7,968 nucleotides of DNA from Acidimicrobiia bacterium (GTDB lineage Bacteria; Actinomycetota; Acidimicrobiia; IMCC26256; JAENVU01): the NCBI GenBank assembly GCA_017882945.1, contig JADGON010000231.1, positions 1 through 7,968 of the forward strand, in the 5' to 3' direction. Positions 1 to 5,305 of this stretch are shown here, piece by piece; position 1 is the first letter of the stretch, and the number at the start of each line of letters is the position of its first letter. A model generated the notes under the pieces. That model was not told the origin of the DNA. It made no database searches and saw nothing but the letters and a program-made list of their open reading frames with translations. The translations under genes were made by a program, and so were the position numbers.

Positions 1-179
1 ACCGCCCCGGCGCGGTCTCGTTCTCGTACGGCGACCAGTGGCTGCGCTATCCCGAGGTGCTCTTCGAGCTGGCGCTCGTCGCCGGCGCGTTCCTCCTGTG
101 GCGGGGGAGCGCGCGCTTCCGCCTGCCGTGGCGGCGTCGAGTCGCGGACGCACCGGGCACCCACGAGGGGGAGTCGTGA
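1..179 (+). CDS. C-terminal end of a membrane protein, possibly a large family-2 glycosyltransferase (partial)
   Basis: This is the last 58 codons of an open frame that enters from the left edge (codons begin at position 3) and stops at TGA 177-179. The visible peptide has a hydrophobic stretch (VLFELALVAGAFLLW) preceded by a Tyr-Pro-Glu turn and followed by an Arg-rich cytoplasm-like tail (RFRLPWRRR), so it ends in a transmembrane helix. No catalytic motif is visible. The glycosyltransferase suggestion rests on context: in many actinobacteria a long GT2-type membrane glycosyltransferase lies directly upstream of a DUF5719 gene, and here the stop overlaps the next start by four bases (GTGA), which implies translational coupling. 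That a gene is present is fairly sure; its function is a guess from neighbours. Confidence 0.6.
   Translation, partial: RPGAVSFSYGDQWLRYPEVLFELALVAGAFLLWRGSARFRLPWRRRVADAPGTHEGES
165..173 (+). promoter_or_regulatory. Ribosome binding site that fixes the GTG 176 start
   Basis: The purine run GAGGGGGAG lies just before the GTG at 176. The AGGGGG core leaves four bases to the start codon and the GAGG part leaves seven. The site lies inside the end of the upstream gene, as expected for coupled genes, and argues against the longer in-frame reading that begins at 38. Confidence 0.6.
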
Positions 180-1609
180 GCCCGACCACGTCACGCCGCA
201 CCCGGCTCTTGGTGATCGCCGTCGTCGTCGGGTCCCTGCTCGGCGCCGCGCTCGTCGATCGGGCCGGCTCGGGCGGCACGAGCAGCGCGGGCCAGCTTGT
301 CGCGCTCGGACCACGCGTCCCCGCGGCGGATGCGGTCGAGACCGCGTGGTACTGCGCCGAGGGAACCTCGAATCCCGGAGGCCGCGCGGACGAGCGGGTC
401 TACATCGCGAACGTCGATCGCCGCGCCGCCCACGCGCGGATCACCGTGATGCAGGGACCGGATCTCGCGCCGAAGGTGTTGAACATCGACGTCGGTGCCG
501 GGACGATGGCCGGCGTCCATGTATCGGACATCCTCGCGATCGGGGAGCCCGGAGTGCTCGTCGAAGTGACGGGTGCGCGGGCGGTCGTGACGCATTCGGT
601 GGCCGGCACGGGCGACGCCGGCTTGGGCCCGTGCGCGCGCGATGCGGCGCCGACGTGGCACTTCGCCGCGGGCACGACTGCGAAGGGGGCGCAGCTCTGG
701 CTCGCATTGTTCAACCCCTTCGCCGACGACGCGATCGTGGACATCGACTTCCTCACCCAGGCGGGCCCGCTCGCGCCCGACGATCTGCAGGGCTTCGTCG
801 TGCCCGCCCACAGCCGCGTCACCGTTCCGGTGCACGATCACGCGCCGCGCGACGACCTGGTGGCGACCGAGGTGAGCGCGCGGCGAGGGCACGTGATCGC
901 GGAGCAGACGCAGGTGCTGGACGGAACCGACGGGCGCAAGGGTCTCGCCTTGTCGCTCGGAGCGCCCGAGCTCGCGACGAGTTGGCAATTCGCGAACGCA
1001 TCAGTGGTCTCGGGCCGCACGCAGACGATGGTCGTGGCCAACCCGGGACCCGTCCCGACGAGCGCGACGATCCGGACCCGGCTCGATGGTGGCGCGCTCG
1101 AGCCCGAGACGGTGAGCATCCCGTCGCGCACCGCCGTCGGGATCGACCTGGGTCGTCGGGTTCCACCCGGCGTCGGGTTCTCGGTCGCAGTCGAAGCGCG
1201 AACGCCGATCGTGGCCGAGTCCCTCGTTGCCGTCCGTGCACCGCTCCCGAGCGCGCTGCGCGGCATCGCGACGGCGATCGGCTCGAATCGACCGGCGCGT
1301 CGATGGGTGGATGCGCCGGCGCGGGAGACGTCCACATCCCAGGACTCGATCGCGGTGTTGAACCCTGGTCGTACTGCGCTGACGTTCCGGCTCCGGGTGG
1401 TGCGCGCCGGTCAGGTCTCGACGCCGTCGGCCTTCGCCCGGGTGCGGCTGGCGGGAGGGAAGCGCACGGTGATCGACCTGGGCGTGCTCAAGGTTCCGAC
1501 TGATGCCTTCGTGATCGTGGACGCGACCGGTCCGGTCGTGGTGGATCGTGAGTCCGCCGCGATGCCCGGCGTCACGGTCGCCGCCGTGGTCCCCGACTTC
1601 GAGCGATGA
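176..1609 (+). CDS. Membrane-anchored extracytoplasmic DUF5719-like protein with four internal repeats
   Basis: 477 residues from GTG 176, chosen because it follows a good Shine-Dalgarno and overlaps the upstream TGA; the upstream extension from 38 would run antiparallel to sense through the previous gene in another frame. Residues 1-10 are basic (SRRTR), residues 11-27 form one transmembrane helix, and the rest should lie outside the membrane. I see four repeats of about 107 residues, each opening with an aromatic-led strand (W58, W161, W270, W377) and carrying an Asn or Asn-Pro turn 19-21 residues later (N79, N180-P, N289-P, N396-P). Each ends with a Val-rich strand pair. This suggests tandem beta-sandwich domains. 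C60 and C153 could form a disulphide. No catalytic signature is seen. The family assignment comes from the NP-repeat pattern, length, single N-terminal anchor and neighbourhood; function is unknown, and a role in envelope polysaccharide assembly is inferred from context only. Confidence 0.75.
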   Translation: MSPTTSRRTRLLVIAVVVGSLLGAALVDRAGSGGTSSAGQLVALGPRVPAADAVETAWYCAEGTSNPGGRADERVYIANVDRRAAHARITVMQGPDLAPKVLNIDVGAGTMAGVHVSDILAIGEPGVLVEVTGARAVVTHSVAGTGDAGLGPCARDAAPTWHFAAGTTAKGAQLWLALFNPFADDAIVDIDFLTQAGPLAPDDLQGFVVPAHSRVTVPVHDHAPRDDLVATEVSARRGHVIAEQTQVLDGTDGRKGLALSLGAPELATSWQFANASVVSGRTQTMVVANPGPVPTSATIRTRLDGGALEPETVSIPSRTAVGIDLGRRVPPGVGFSVAVEARTPIVAESLVAVRAPLPSALRGIATAIGSNRPARRWVDAPARETSTSQDSIAVLNPGRTALTFRLRVVRAGQVSTPSAFARVRLAGGKRTVIDLGVLKVPTDAFVIVDATGPVVVDRESAAMPGVTVAAVVPDFER

Positions 1610-2034
1610 TCCTGCGGGTCGGCATCGGCCTGGTGCTGGTCGTCGTCGCGGTGATCGTGGCGTTGCTGGCGGAGCGTCGCCGCAAGACGACGAACGCGCC
1701 GATCCGCGACACGTACCCCGTCCCGCGCCAGCTCCACCGGAGCGACTTCCCGCGGCCGGAGGCGCCGTGGCTCGTCGCGCTCTTCTCGTCGCGCACCTGT
1801 GACTCCTGTGCATCCATGCGAGACAAGGTGCTCGCGCTCGAATCGCCCGAGGTGGCAGCCTGCGACCTCGAGTTCTCCGAGGCGCGTGCGCTCCACGAGC
1901 GCTACGAGATCTCCGGCGTCCCGATGGTGGTGCTGGCCGACCACGAGGGTGTCGTGCGGCGATCGTTCGTCGGGCCGGTGACCGCGACGGACCTCTGGGC
2001 CGCGGTCGCCGCCGTCCGCGCCGACGCCCCTTAG
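1606..2034 (+). CDS. Membrane-anchored thioredoxin-fold protein
   Basis: 142 residues. The ATG overlaps the previous stop in ATGA, so it is probably translated by coupling; no clear Shine-Dalgarno is present. Residues 4-22 form a hydrophobic helix followed by ERRRK. The soluble part shows the thioredoxin pattern: a hydrophobic strand (WLVALFSS), the redox pair C65-D-S-C68 at the start of a helix, then ISGVPMVVLAD with the cis-proline P106 that faces the active site, and a final helix. The motif CDSC differs from classical CGPC, so oxidase, reductase or isomerase activity cannot be assigned. A further Cys lies at 86. The protein is likely a thiol-disulphide exchange partner for secreted or membrane proteins, perhaps its operon neighbour. 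The positive charge after the helix makes the membrane orientation uncertain. The gene ends inside the stop codon of convergent ftsH. Confidence 0.8.
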   Translation: MILRVGIGLVLVVVAVIVALLAERRRKTTNAPIRDTYPVPRQLHRSDFPRPEAPWLVALFSSRTCDSCASMRDKVLALESPEVAACDLEFSEARALHERYEISGVPMVVLADHEGVVRRSFVGPVTATDLWAAVAAVRADAP

Positions 2035-4019
2035 ATCGCCGGGAGCGGGTGCCCGTCCTCGTCGATGGGCATGCCCTCGTCGTCGACCGTCTCGATGCTG
2101 CCGTCGGCGAGCACCACCTTGCGGGGACCGCCGGCGCGATAGCCCATGGCGTCGTCGACCAGTCGCTCGACCTCGAGCCCATCGAGCGTCTCGTGCTCCA
2201 GCAGTGCCCGGGCGACAGCCTCCAGGCCCGGCCGGTACCGCGTGAGCAGCTCCAGCGTGCGCTCCTCCTGCGAACGCAGGATCCGCTCGACCTCCTCGTC
2301 GATCACGCGGGCGGTCTCGTCCGAGTAGTCACGCGTGTGCACGAGGTCCTCGCCGAGGAACACCGCACCCTGCGAACCCCACGCCATGGGACCGATGCGG
2401 TCCGACATGCCCCACTCACGGACCATCCGCCGCGCGATCTCGGTGCCGCGCACCAAGTCGTTCTGCGCGCCGGTGGACTGCGCCGTGAAGATGAGCTCTT
2501 CCGCGACGCGCCCTCCGAGCAGGACGCACAGCATGTCGTCGAGGAACTCCTTGTCGTGGGAGTACTTCTCCTCTTCGGGGAGCTGCTGGGTCATGCCGAG
2601 CGCCATTCCCGTGGGGAGGATGGTGACCTTGTGCACCGGGTCGGCGTGCTCGAGCACGTAGGCCGCCACCGCGTGTCCACCTTCGTGGAACGCGGTGTGC
2701 TCCTTCTCTTCCTCGTTCATCACGACGGTGGGTCGCTTGAGTCCCATGAGCACGCGATCACGCGCGTCCTCGAAGTCCTCACGGTGCACGGATGTCTCGC
2801 CCCGTCGAACCGCGAACAGCGCGGCCTCGTTCACGAGGTTCGCCAGGTCGGCCCCCGACATCCCCGGCGTGCCCCGGGCGACGACCGCGACGTTGACGTC
2901 GTCCGCGATCTTCTTGTCGCGGAAGTGCACCTTGAGGATGTCGATCCGCTCTTCCTGCGTGGGCAGCGGCACCATGATCTGGCGGTCGAACCGACCGGGA
3001 CGCAGCAGCGCGGAGTCCAGGATGTCGGGCCGGTTGGTGGCCGCGATCATCACGATGCCGACGCTGGTCTCGAAGCCGTCCATCTCGGCGAGCATCTGGT
3101 TGAGCGTCTGCTCACGCTCGTCGTGGCCGCCGCCGAGACCCGCGCCGCGCTTGCGGCCGATGGAGTCGATCTCGTCGACGAAGATGATCGCGGGCGCCTG
3201 CTTGCGGGCCGTCGCGAAGAGGTCGCGCACGCGTGCTGCGCCGACACCGACGAACATCTCCATGAAGTCCGAGCCGGTGATCGCGACGAACGGCACGCCG
3301 GCCTCACCTGCGACTGCGCGTGCGAGCAGCGTCTTGCCGGTGCCCGGCGGGCCGACGAGGAGCACGCCGCGCGGGATCCGCGCGCCGATCTCCTTGAACT
3401 TGCCCGGGTTCTTCAGGAAGTCGACGACCTCGGTGATCTCCTGCTTCACCGGCGCGTACCCCGCGACGTCCGAGAACGTCGTCTTGGGCTTCTCCGCGTC
3501 GTAGACCTTGGCCCGGCTGCGGCCGATGTTCATCACCGCGCCCATCTGGCCCTGCGCGCGTCGGTTCATCCAGACGAAGAAGCCGATGATCAGCACGAGC
3601 GGGAGCACCCAGAGCAGGATCCCGAGGAGCGGGTTCGAGCTCTCACGGACGTACTTCACGTTGACGCCCTGCGCGGCCAGGCTCTTGAGCTGCAGGGGCT
3701 GGAGGTCGTTGTTCGGCCCGGAGCTGGTGAACGACTTCTTCCCGGCCTGGGCCGTCTTGAAGTCGCCGGTGATGTGCCCGTTCGACGGGTCGTAGGTGAC
3801 GCTGCTGACCTCACCCTTGCTGACGGCCTTGCTGAACTGGCTGTAGGTAAGGTCCGCCTTCGCCGGGCTGTTGGTGCGCACCGTCGTGAAGAGGAAGATC
3901 GCGACGACGACGCCCAGCATCACCAGCGGGAGCCAGCGAGGCCAGGGGCGGGAGGTCGGCGTGGGGGTCCCGGGCTGCTTGGGGGGACCGGGCGGTCGAT
4001 CGGGCGGGCGACTGCTCAC
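2031..4019 (-). CDS. ftsH: ATP-dependent zinc metalloprotease FtsH
   Basis: 662 residues from a GTG at 4019. FtsH is a hexameric AAA+ protease that extracts and degrades misfolded membrane proteins and some soluble regulators. In order: a Pro-rich N-terminus (1-28); transmembrane helix 1 (29-48); an extracytoplasmic domain (49-130); helix 2 (132-151); the AAA+ domain with Walker A GPPGTGKT (223-230), pore-loop F256-V-G, Walker B IIFVDEID (278-285) and the second region of homology with arginine fingers R340 and R343; then the M41 protease with HEGGH (445-449) and likely third zinc ligand D521. The usual bacterial motif is HEAGH, but Gly still fits HExxH. An acidic tail of about 35 residues follows. 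The frame stays open upstream to 4832, but that part is proline/arginine-rich shadow across the CPBP gene. An ATG at 4085 lacks a Shine-Dalgarno and lies upstream of the proposed promoter. The length is normal for the family. Confidence 0.97.
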   Translation of the reverse strand: MSSRPPDRPPGPPKQPGTPTPTSRPWPRWLPLVMLGVVVAIFLFTTVRTNSPAKADLTYSQFSKAVSKGEVSSVTYDPSNGHITGDFKTAQAGKKSFTSSGPNNDLQPLQLKSLAAQGVNVKYVRESSNPLLGILLWVLPLVLIIGFFVWMNRRAQGQMGAVMNIGRSRAKVYDAEKPKTTFSDVAGYAPVKQEITEVVDFLKNPGKFKEIGARIPRGVLLVGPPGTGKTLLARAVAGEAGVPFVAITGSDFMEMFVGVGAARVRDLFATARKQAPAIIFVDEIDSIGRKRGAGLGGGHDEREQTLNQMLAEMDGFETSVGIVMIAATNRPDILDSALLRPGRFDRQIMVPLPTQEERIDILKVHFRDKKIADDVNVAVVARGTPGMSGADLANLVNEAALFAVRRGETSVHREDFEDARDRVLMGLKRPTVVMNEEEKEHTAFHEGGHAVAAYVLEHADPVHKVTILPTGMALGMTQQLPEEEKYSHDKEFLDDMLCVLLGGRVAEELIFTAQSTGAQNDLVRGTEIARRMVREWGMSDRIGPMAWGSQGAVFLGEDLVHTRDYSDETARVIDEEVERILRSQEERTLELLTRYRPGLEAVARALLEHETLDGLEVERLVDDAMGYRAGGPRKVVLADGSIETVDDEGMPIDEDGHPLPAI

Positions 4020-4031
4020 TAGGGCGTCGGG

Positions 4032-4037
4032 CTCCTC
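4032..4037 (-). promoter_or_regulatory. Probable ftsH ribosome binding site
   Basis: GAGGAG on the minus strand, 12 bases before GTG 4019. The spacing is longer than ideal, but this is the only strong purine site near a possible start. Together with the -10 motif at 4070-4075 it favours the GTG 4019 start. Confidence 0.45.
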
Positions 4038-4069
4038 GTTCAAGACGGGCTCGACCCCGTCGGGGCACC

Positions 4070-4075
4070 ATCGTA
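4070..4075 (-). promoter_or_regulatory. Putative ftsH -10 promoter element
   Basis: TACGAT on the minus strand fits the actinobacterial TAnnnT -10 consensus. Transcription would start near 4063 and give a leader of roughly 40 bases that includes the GAGGAG site. No convincing -35 is seen 16-18 bases upstream, so the call rests on the -10 and its position. Confidence 0.4.
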
Positions 4076-4101
4076 GGGCCGGCATCCGGCGTTGATGGTC
4101 T

Positions 4102-4129
4102 CGGGTACGACAACGACCGCCGGTACCCG
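4102..4129. promoter_or_regulatory. Inverted repeat between divergent promoters, possible operator
   Basis: CGGGTAC (4102-4108) and GTACCCG (4123-4129) are perfect inverted arms separated by 14 bases, so arm centres are 21 bp apart, two helical turns. The centre lies about 50 bp from both the proposed ftsH start (near 4063) and the CPBP start (near 4164). This geometry fits a dimeric regulator acting on both genes. The binding protein is unknown. Confidence 0.4.
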
Positions 4130-4150
4130 CTGATTCCCCGTATCGGCCGT

Positions 4151-4156
4151 TAGCCT
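4151..4156 (+). promoter_or_regulatory. Putative -10 element of a leaderless CPBP transcript
   Basis: TAGCCT matches TAnnnT and ends exactly seven bases before GTG 4164, so transcription is expected to begin at or next to the start codon. There is no properly spaced Shine-Dalgarno (only GGA touching the GTG). This is the classical layout of leaderless mRNAs in actinobacteria. Confidence 0.5.
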
Positions 4157-4163
4157 CCCCGGA

Positions 4164-4877
4164 GTGAGCGCGGCGCCGAGTCCAACCCGTCGAGCACTGC
4201 GTTGGGGCCTCGGCGACGTGGTGTGGGTCTGGATCGCCGGGCTGCTCGCCGGCGCCGTCGCGGGGTCGATTGCGGCAGCCATCCGCGGTCGGGGCACCGG
4301 CGTCCACCTGGACGGCATCGATCTCGCAGTGGGCCTGATCGCGCAGAACGGGGCGATTCTGGTGGCGCTCGCCCTGGTGAGCCGGGCCAAGGGTGTCGGG
4401 ACCCTGCGCCGGGACTTCGGCCTGGTCGTTCGCCCTGCGGATTGGCCGTGGTTCGCGACCGGGGTCGTGCTGCAGGTCATCTCGATCGGGTTGATCAAGG
4501 TGCTCGATCGGGTGGCGTCCGGCTTGCCGGAGCAGCAGGCCGCCGACACCGTCAAGCACAGCCAGGGACCCGAGATCATCCTGGTGGTCCTCGGGGTGGC
4601 GTTCTTCGCTCCCCTCGTCGAGGAGCTGCTGTTCCGGGGTCTCCTGCTCCGGGCCCTGCTGCGCAAGACCACTCCGGTGGCTGCGGTGCTGATCTCGTCG
4701 GTCGTCTTCGCCGGGCTGCACCTCCTGGACCCGAGCACGGCCACGCTGATGGCGCCGCTCCTGCTCCTCGCAGTGATCTCGGCCATTCGGGCGGTTCGTA
4801 CCGGCAACCTCTCGCAGTCGATCCTGCTGCACGTCGGGTTCAACCTGCTCTCCGCGATCCTGCTGCTGACGTCCTGA
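4164..4877 (+). CDS. CPBP-family intramembrane glutamic endopeptidase
   Basis: 237 residues, start GTG 4164. The protein is mostly hydrophobic with about six to eight membrane segments. It carries the three conserved motifs of the CPBP (CAAX protease and bacteriocin-processing, Abi/Rce1-like) family: EELLFRG with E153, E154 and R158; F182-x-x-x-H186 in FAGLHLL; and H223-x-x-x-N227 in HVGFNLL. In Rce1 the glutamate and histidines form the active site inside the membrane, so this copy looks catalytically complete. Bacterial members cleave within or near the membrane; natural substrates are mostly unknown, and some act in peptide maturation or self-immunity. It is divergent from ftsH with 144 bp between. 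No prenyl transferase or bacteriocin gene is beside it, so a general membrane-protein role is as likely as peptide processing. Confidence 0.9.
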   Translation: MSAAPSPTRRALRWGLGDVVWVWIAGLLAGAVAGSIAAAIRGRGTGVHLDGIDLAVGLIAQNGAILVALALVSRAKGVGTLRRDFGLVVRPADWPWFATGVVLQVISIGLIKVLDRVASGLPEQQAADTVKHSQGPEIILVVLGVAFFAPLVEELLFRGLLLRALLRKTTPVAAVLISSVVFAGLHLLDPSTATLMAPLLLLAVISAIRAVRTGNLSQSILLHVGFNLLSAILLLTS

Positions 4878-4895
4878 CCAGGGAGAACAGGCGTC

Positions 4896-4938
4896 TCATC
4901 CCTCGGATCATCCCTCGTCATCCCTCGATCATCCTCCA
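4896..4938 (+). repeat. Four short direct repeats (TCATCCCTCG type) in the leader of the zinc-ribbon gene
   Basis: Three exact copies of TCATCCCTCG begin at 4896, 4908 and 4918, and a degenerate fourth (TCATCCTCC) begins at 4929. Start-to-start distances are 12, 10 and 11 bp, close to one helical turn each. The stretch is pyrimidine-rich on the plus strand and not part of any gene. It could be an array of protein sites, a transcript element, or simple slippage; the sequence alone does not decide. Confidence 0.7.
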
Positions 4939-4942
4939 GAAA

Positions 4943-4954
4943 ATTCGGGCGAAT
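4943..4954. promoter_or_regulatory. Small inverted repeat upstream of the zinc-ribbon gene
   Basis: ATTCG-GG-CGAAT is a perfect 5-bp-arm dyad. It lies roughly 15 to 27 bp upstream of TACGGA (4970-4975), the best but imperfect -10 candidate for the downstream gene, so it would overlap a -35 region. Short dyads like this arise by chance; it is listed because it adjoins the direct repeats. Confidence 0.25.
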
Positions 4955-4987
4955 CGTCGACACCTGGAGTACGGAACAACCTTCAGC

Positions 4988-4994
4988 GGAGGAG
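4988..4994 (+). promoter_or_regulatory. Strong ribosome binding site of the zinc-ribbon gene
   Basis: GGAGGAG is separated by seven bases from ATG 5002, an almost ideal Shine-Dalgarno and the best one in the window. It is the main support that the short 56-codon frame downstream is really translated. Confidence 0.8.
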
Positions 4995-5001
4995 CGGATC
5001 G

Positions 5002-5172
5002 ATGCAGTGCAGCCGGTGTGCGAACGGCGGGATCGTCGAGATCAAGATGAAGATCGCCGGTGAGGACGTCATGTTCCGCCAGTGCGGTCGCTGCGAGGCG
5101 AAGACGTGGCTGTCGATCGACGGTCCGCTCTCCCTGACCCGAGTCCTCGAGATGGCCCGGGTGGCGCGCTAG
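5002..5172 (+). CDS. Small four-cysteine zinc-ribbon-like protein
   Basis: 56 residues, ATG 5002 to TAG 5170-5172. Cysteines come in two CxxC knuckles, C3-x-x-C6 and C28-x-x-C31, with 21 residues between them that read as two beta strands (IVEIKMKI and VMFRQC); this is the layout of a zinc ribbon. The remainder (W36 onwards) ends in a short amphipathic helix (LTRVLEMARVAR). The strong Shine-Dalgarno, typical G/C third positions and a terminator hairpin 13 bases after the stop all support a real single-gene unit. I recognise no named family. In other actinobacteria a DUF3499 protein, which also has Cys motifs, sits upstream of manB, and this gene holds a similar place, but sequence similarity is not evident. 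It could bind nucleic acid or act as a small adaptor; no function is claimed. Confidence 0.8.
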   Translation: MQCSRCANGGIVEIKMKIAGEDVMFRQCGRCEAKTWLSIDGPLSLTRVLEMARVAR

Positions 5173-5185
5173 CGCTTCACGCTCT

Positions 5186-5230
5186 CCGGAGGGCGATCGC
5201 CCCGACGCGGAGCAGTCGGGCGCCCTCCGG
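5186..5230 (+). terminator. Hairpin terminator after the zinc-ribbon gene
   Basis: A perfect 10-bp outer stem (CCGGAGGGCG at 5186-5195 with CGCCCTCCGG at 5221-5230) encloses a second 6-bp stem (CCCGAC 5201-5206 with GTCGGG 5215-5220), an eight-base loop and a five-base bulge on the left side. Only a weak T-containing run (TGGTTT) follows, which is common in GC-rich actinobacteria. It starts 13 bases after the stop codon and separates this gene from the next one. Confidence 0.75.
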
Positions 5231-5293
5231 TGGTTTCACCGGGGAGCGCGCGTACGACGCATCGAGCGACGCGAAGTGTGGGGCTGCGGCTGC

Positions 5294-5305
5294 CATGCTG
5301 AGGGG
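5294..5305 (+). promoter_or_regulatory. Start-site signals of the GT-C-like gene (-10-like CATGCT and GAGGGG)
   Basis: CATGCT (5294-5299) resembles TAnnnT and lies six bases before ATG 5306, which would suit a leaderless mRNA. GAGGGG (5300-5305) abuts that ATG but is six bases from the in-frame GTG at 5312, a proper Shine-Dalgarno distance. The two readings exclude each other and shift the start by only two codons. Confidence 0.35.

Noticed and set aside
38..175. N-terminal extension of the DUF5719-like protein
   Set aside because: It is Arg/Ala-rich, overlaps the real end of the upstream gene in another frame, and the GTG at 176 has a proper ribosome site.
2067..2076. Perfect palindrome GGGCATGCCC near the ftsH stop, considered as a shared terminator
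   Set aside because: It is only 10 bp without a loop or T tract and falls in codons for the FtsH tail; chance occurrence is likely.
1001..2182. A 393-residue minus-strand open frame spanning the DUF5719-like and thioredoxin genes
   Set aside because: It crosses two real genes and is Arg/Ser/Pro-rich, typical of antisense frames in GC-rich DNA.
2049..4022. A 657-residue open frame on the plus strand across ftsH
   Set aside because: It is the mirror of a highly conserved gene in GC-rich DNA. Its product is full of His, Asp, Arg and Val with no domain, and ftsH explains the sequence.
4020..4832. Upstream extension of ftsH on the minus strand
   Set aside because: It runs antisense through the CPBP gene, is charged low-complexity sequence, and would give an FtsH far longer than the family.
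4202..5050. A 282-residue plus-strand frame overlapping the CPBP and zinc-ribbon genes
   Set aside because: Arg/Gly/Ala-rich shadow frame; the two overlapped genes have motifs and start signals.
5166..5175. Palindrome GCGCTAGCGC over the zinc-ribbon stop codon
   Set aside because: Too short, no loop; the real hairpin follows at 5186-5230.
5276..5305. Ten-codon extension of the GT-C-like protein starting at GTG 5276
   Set aside because: No ribosome site, an odd Cys/Gly/Trp composition, and it lies upstream of the likely start signals at 5294-5305.
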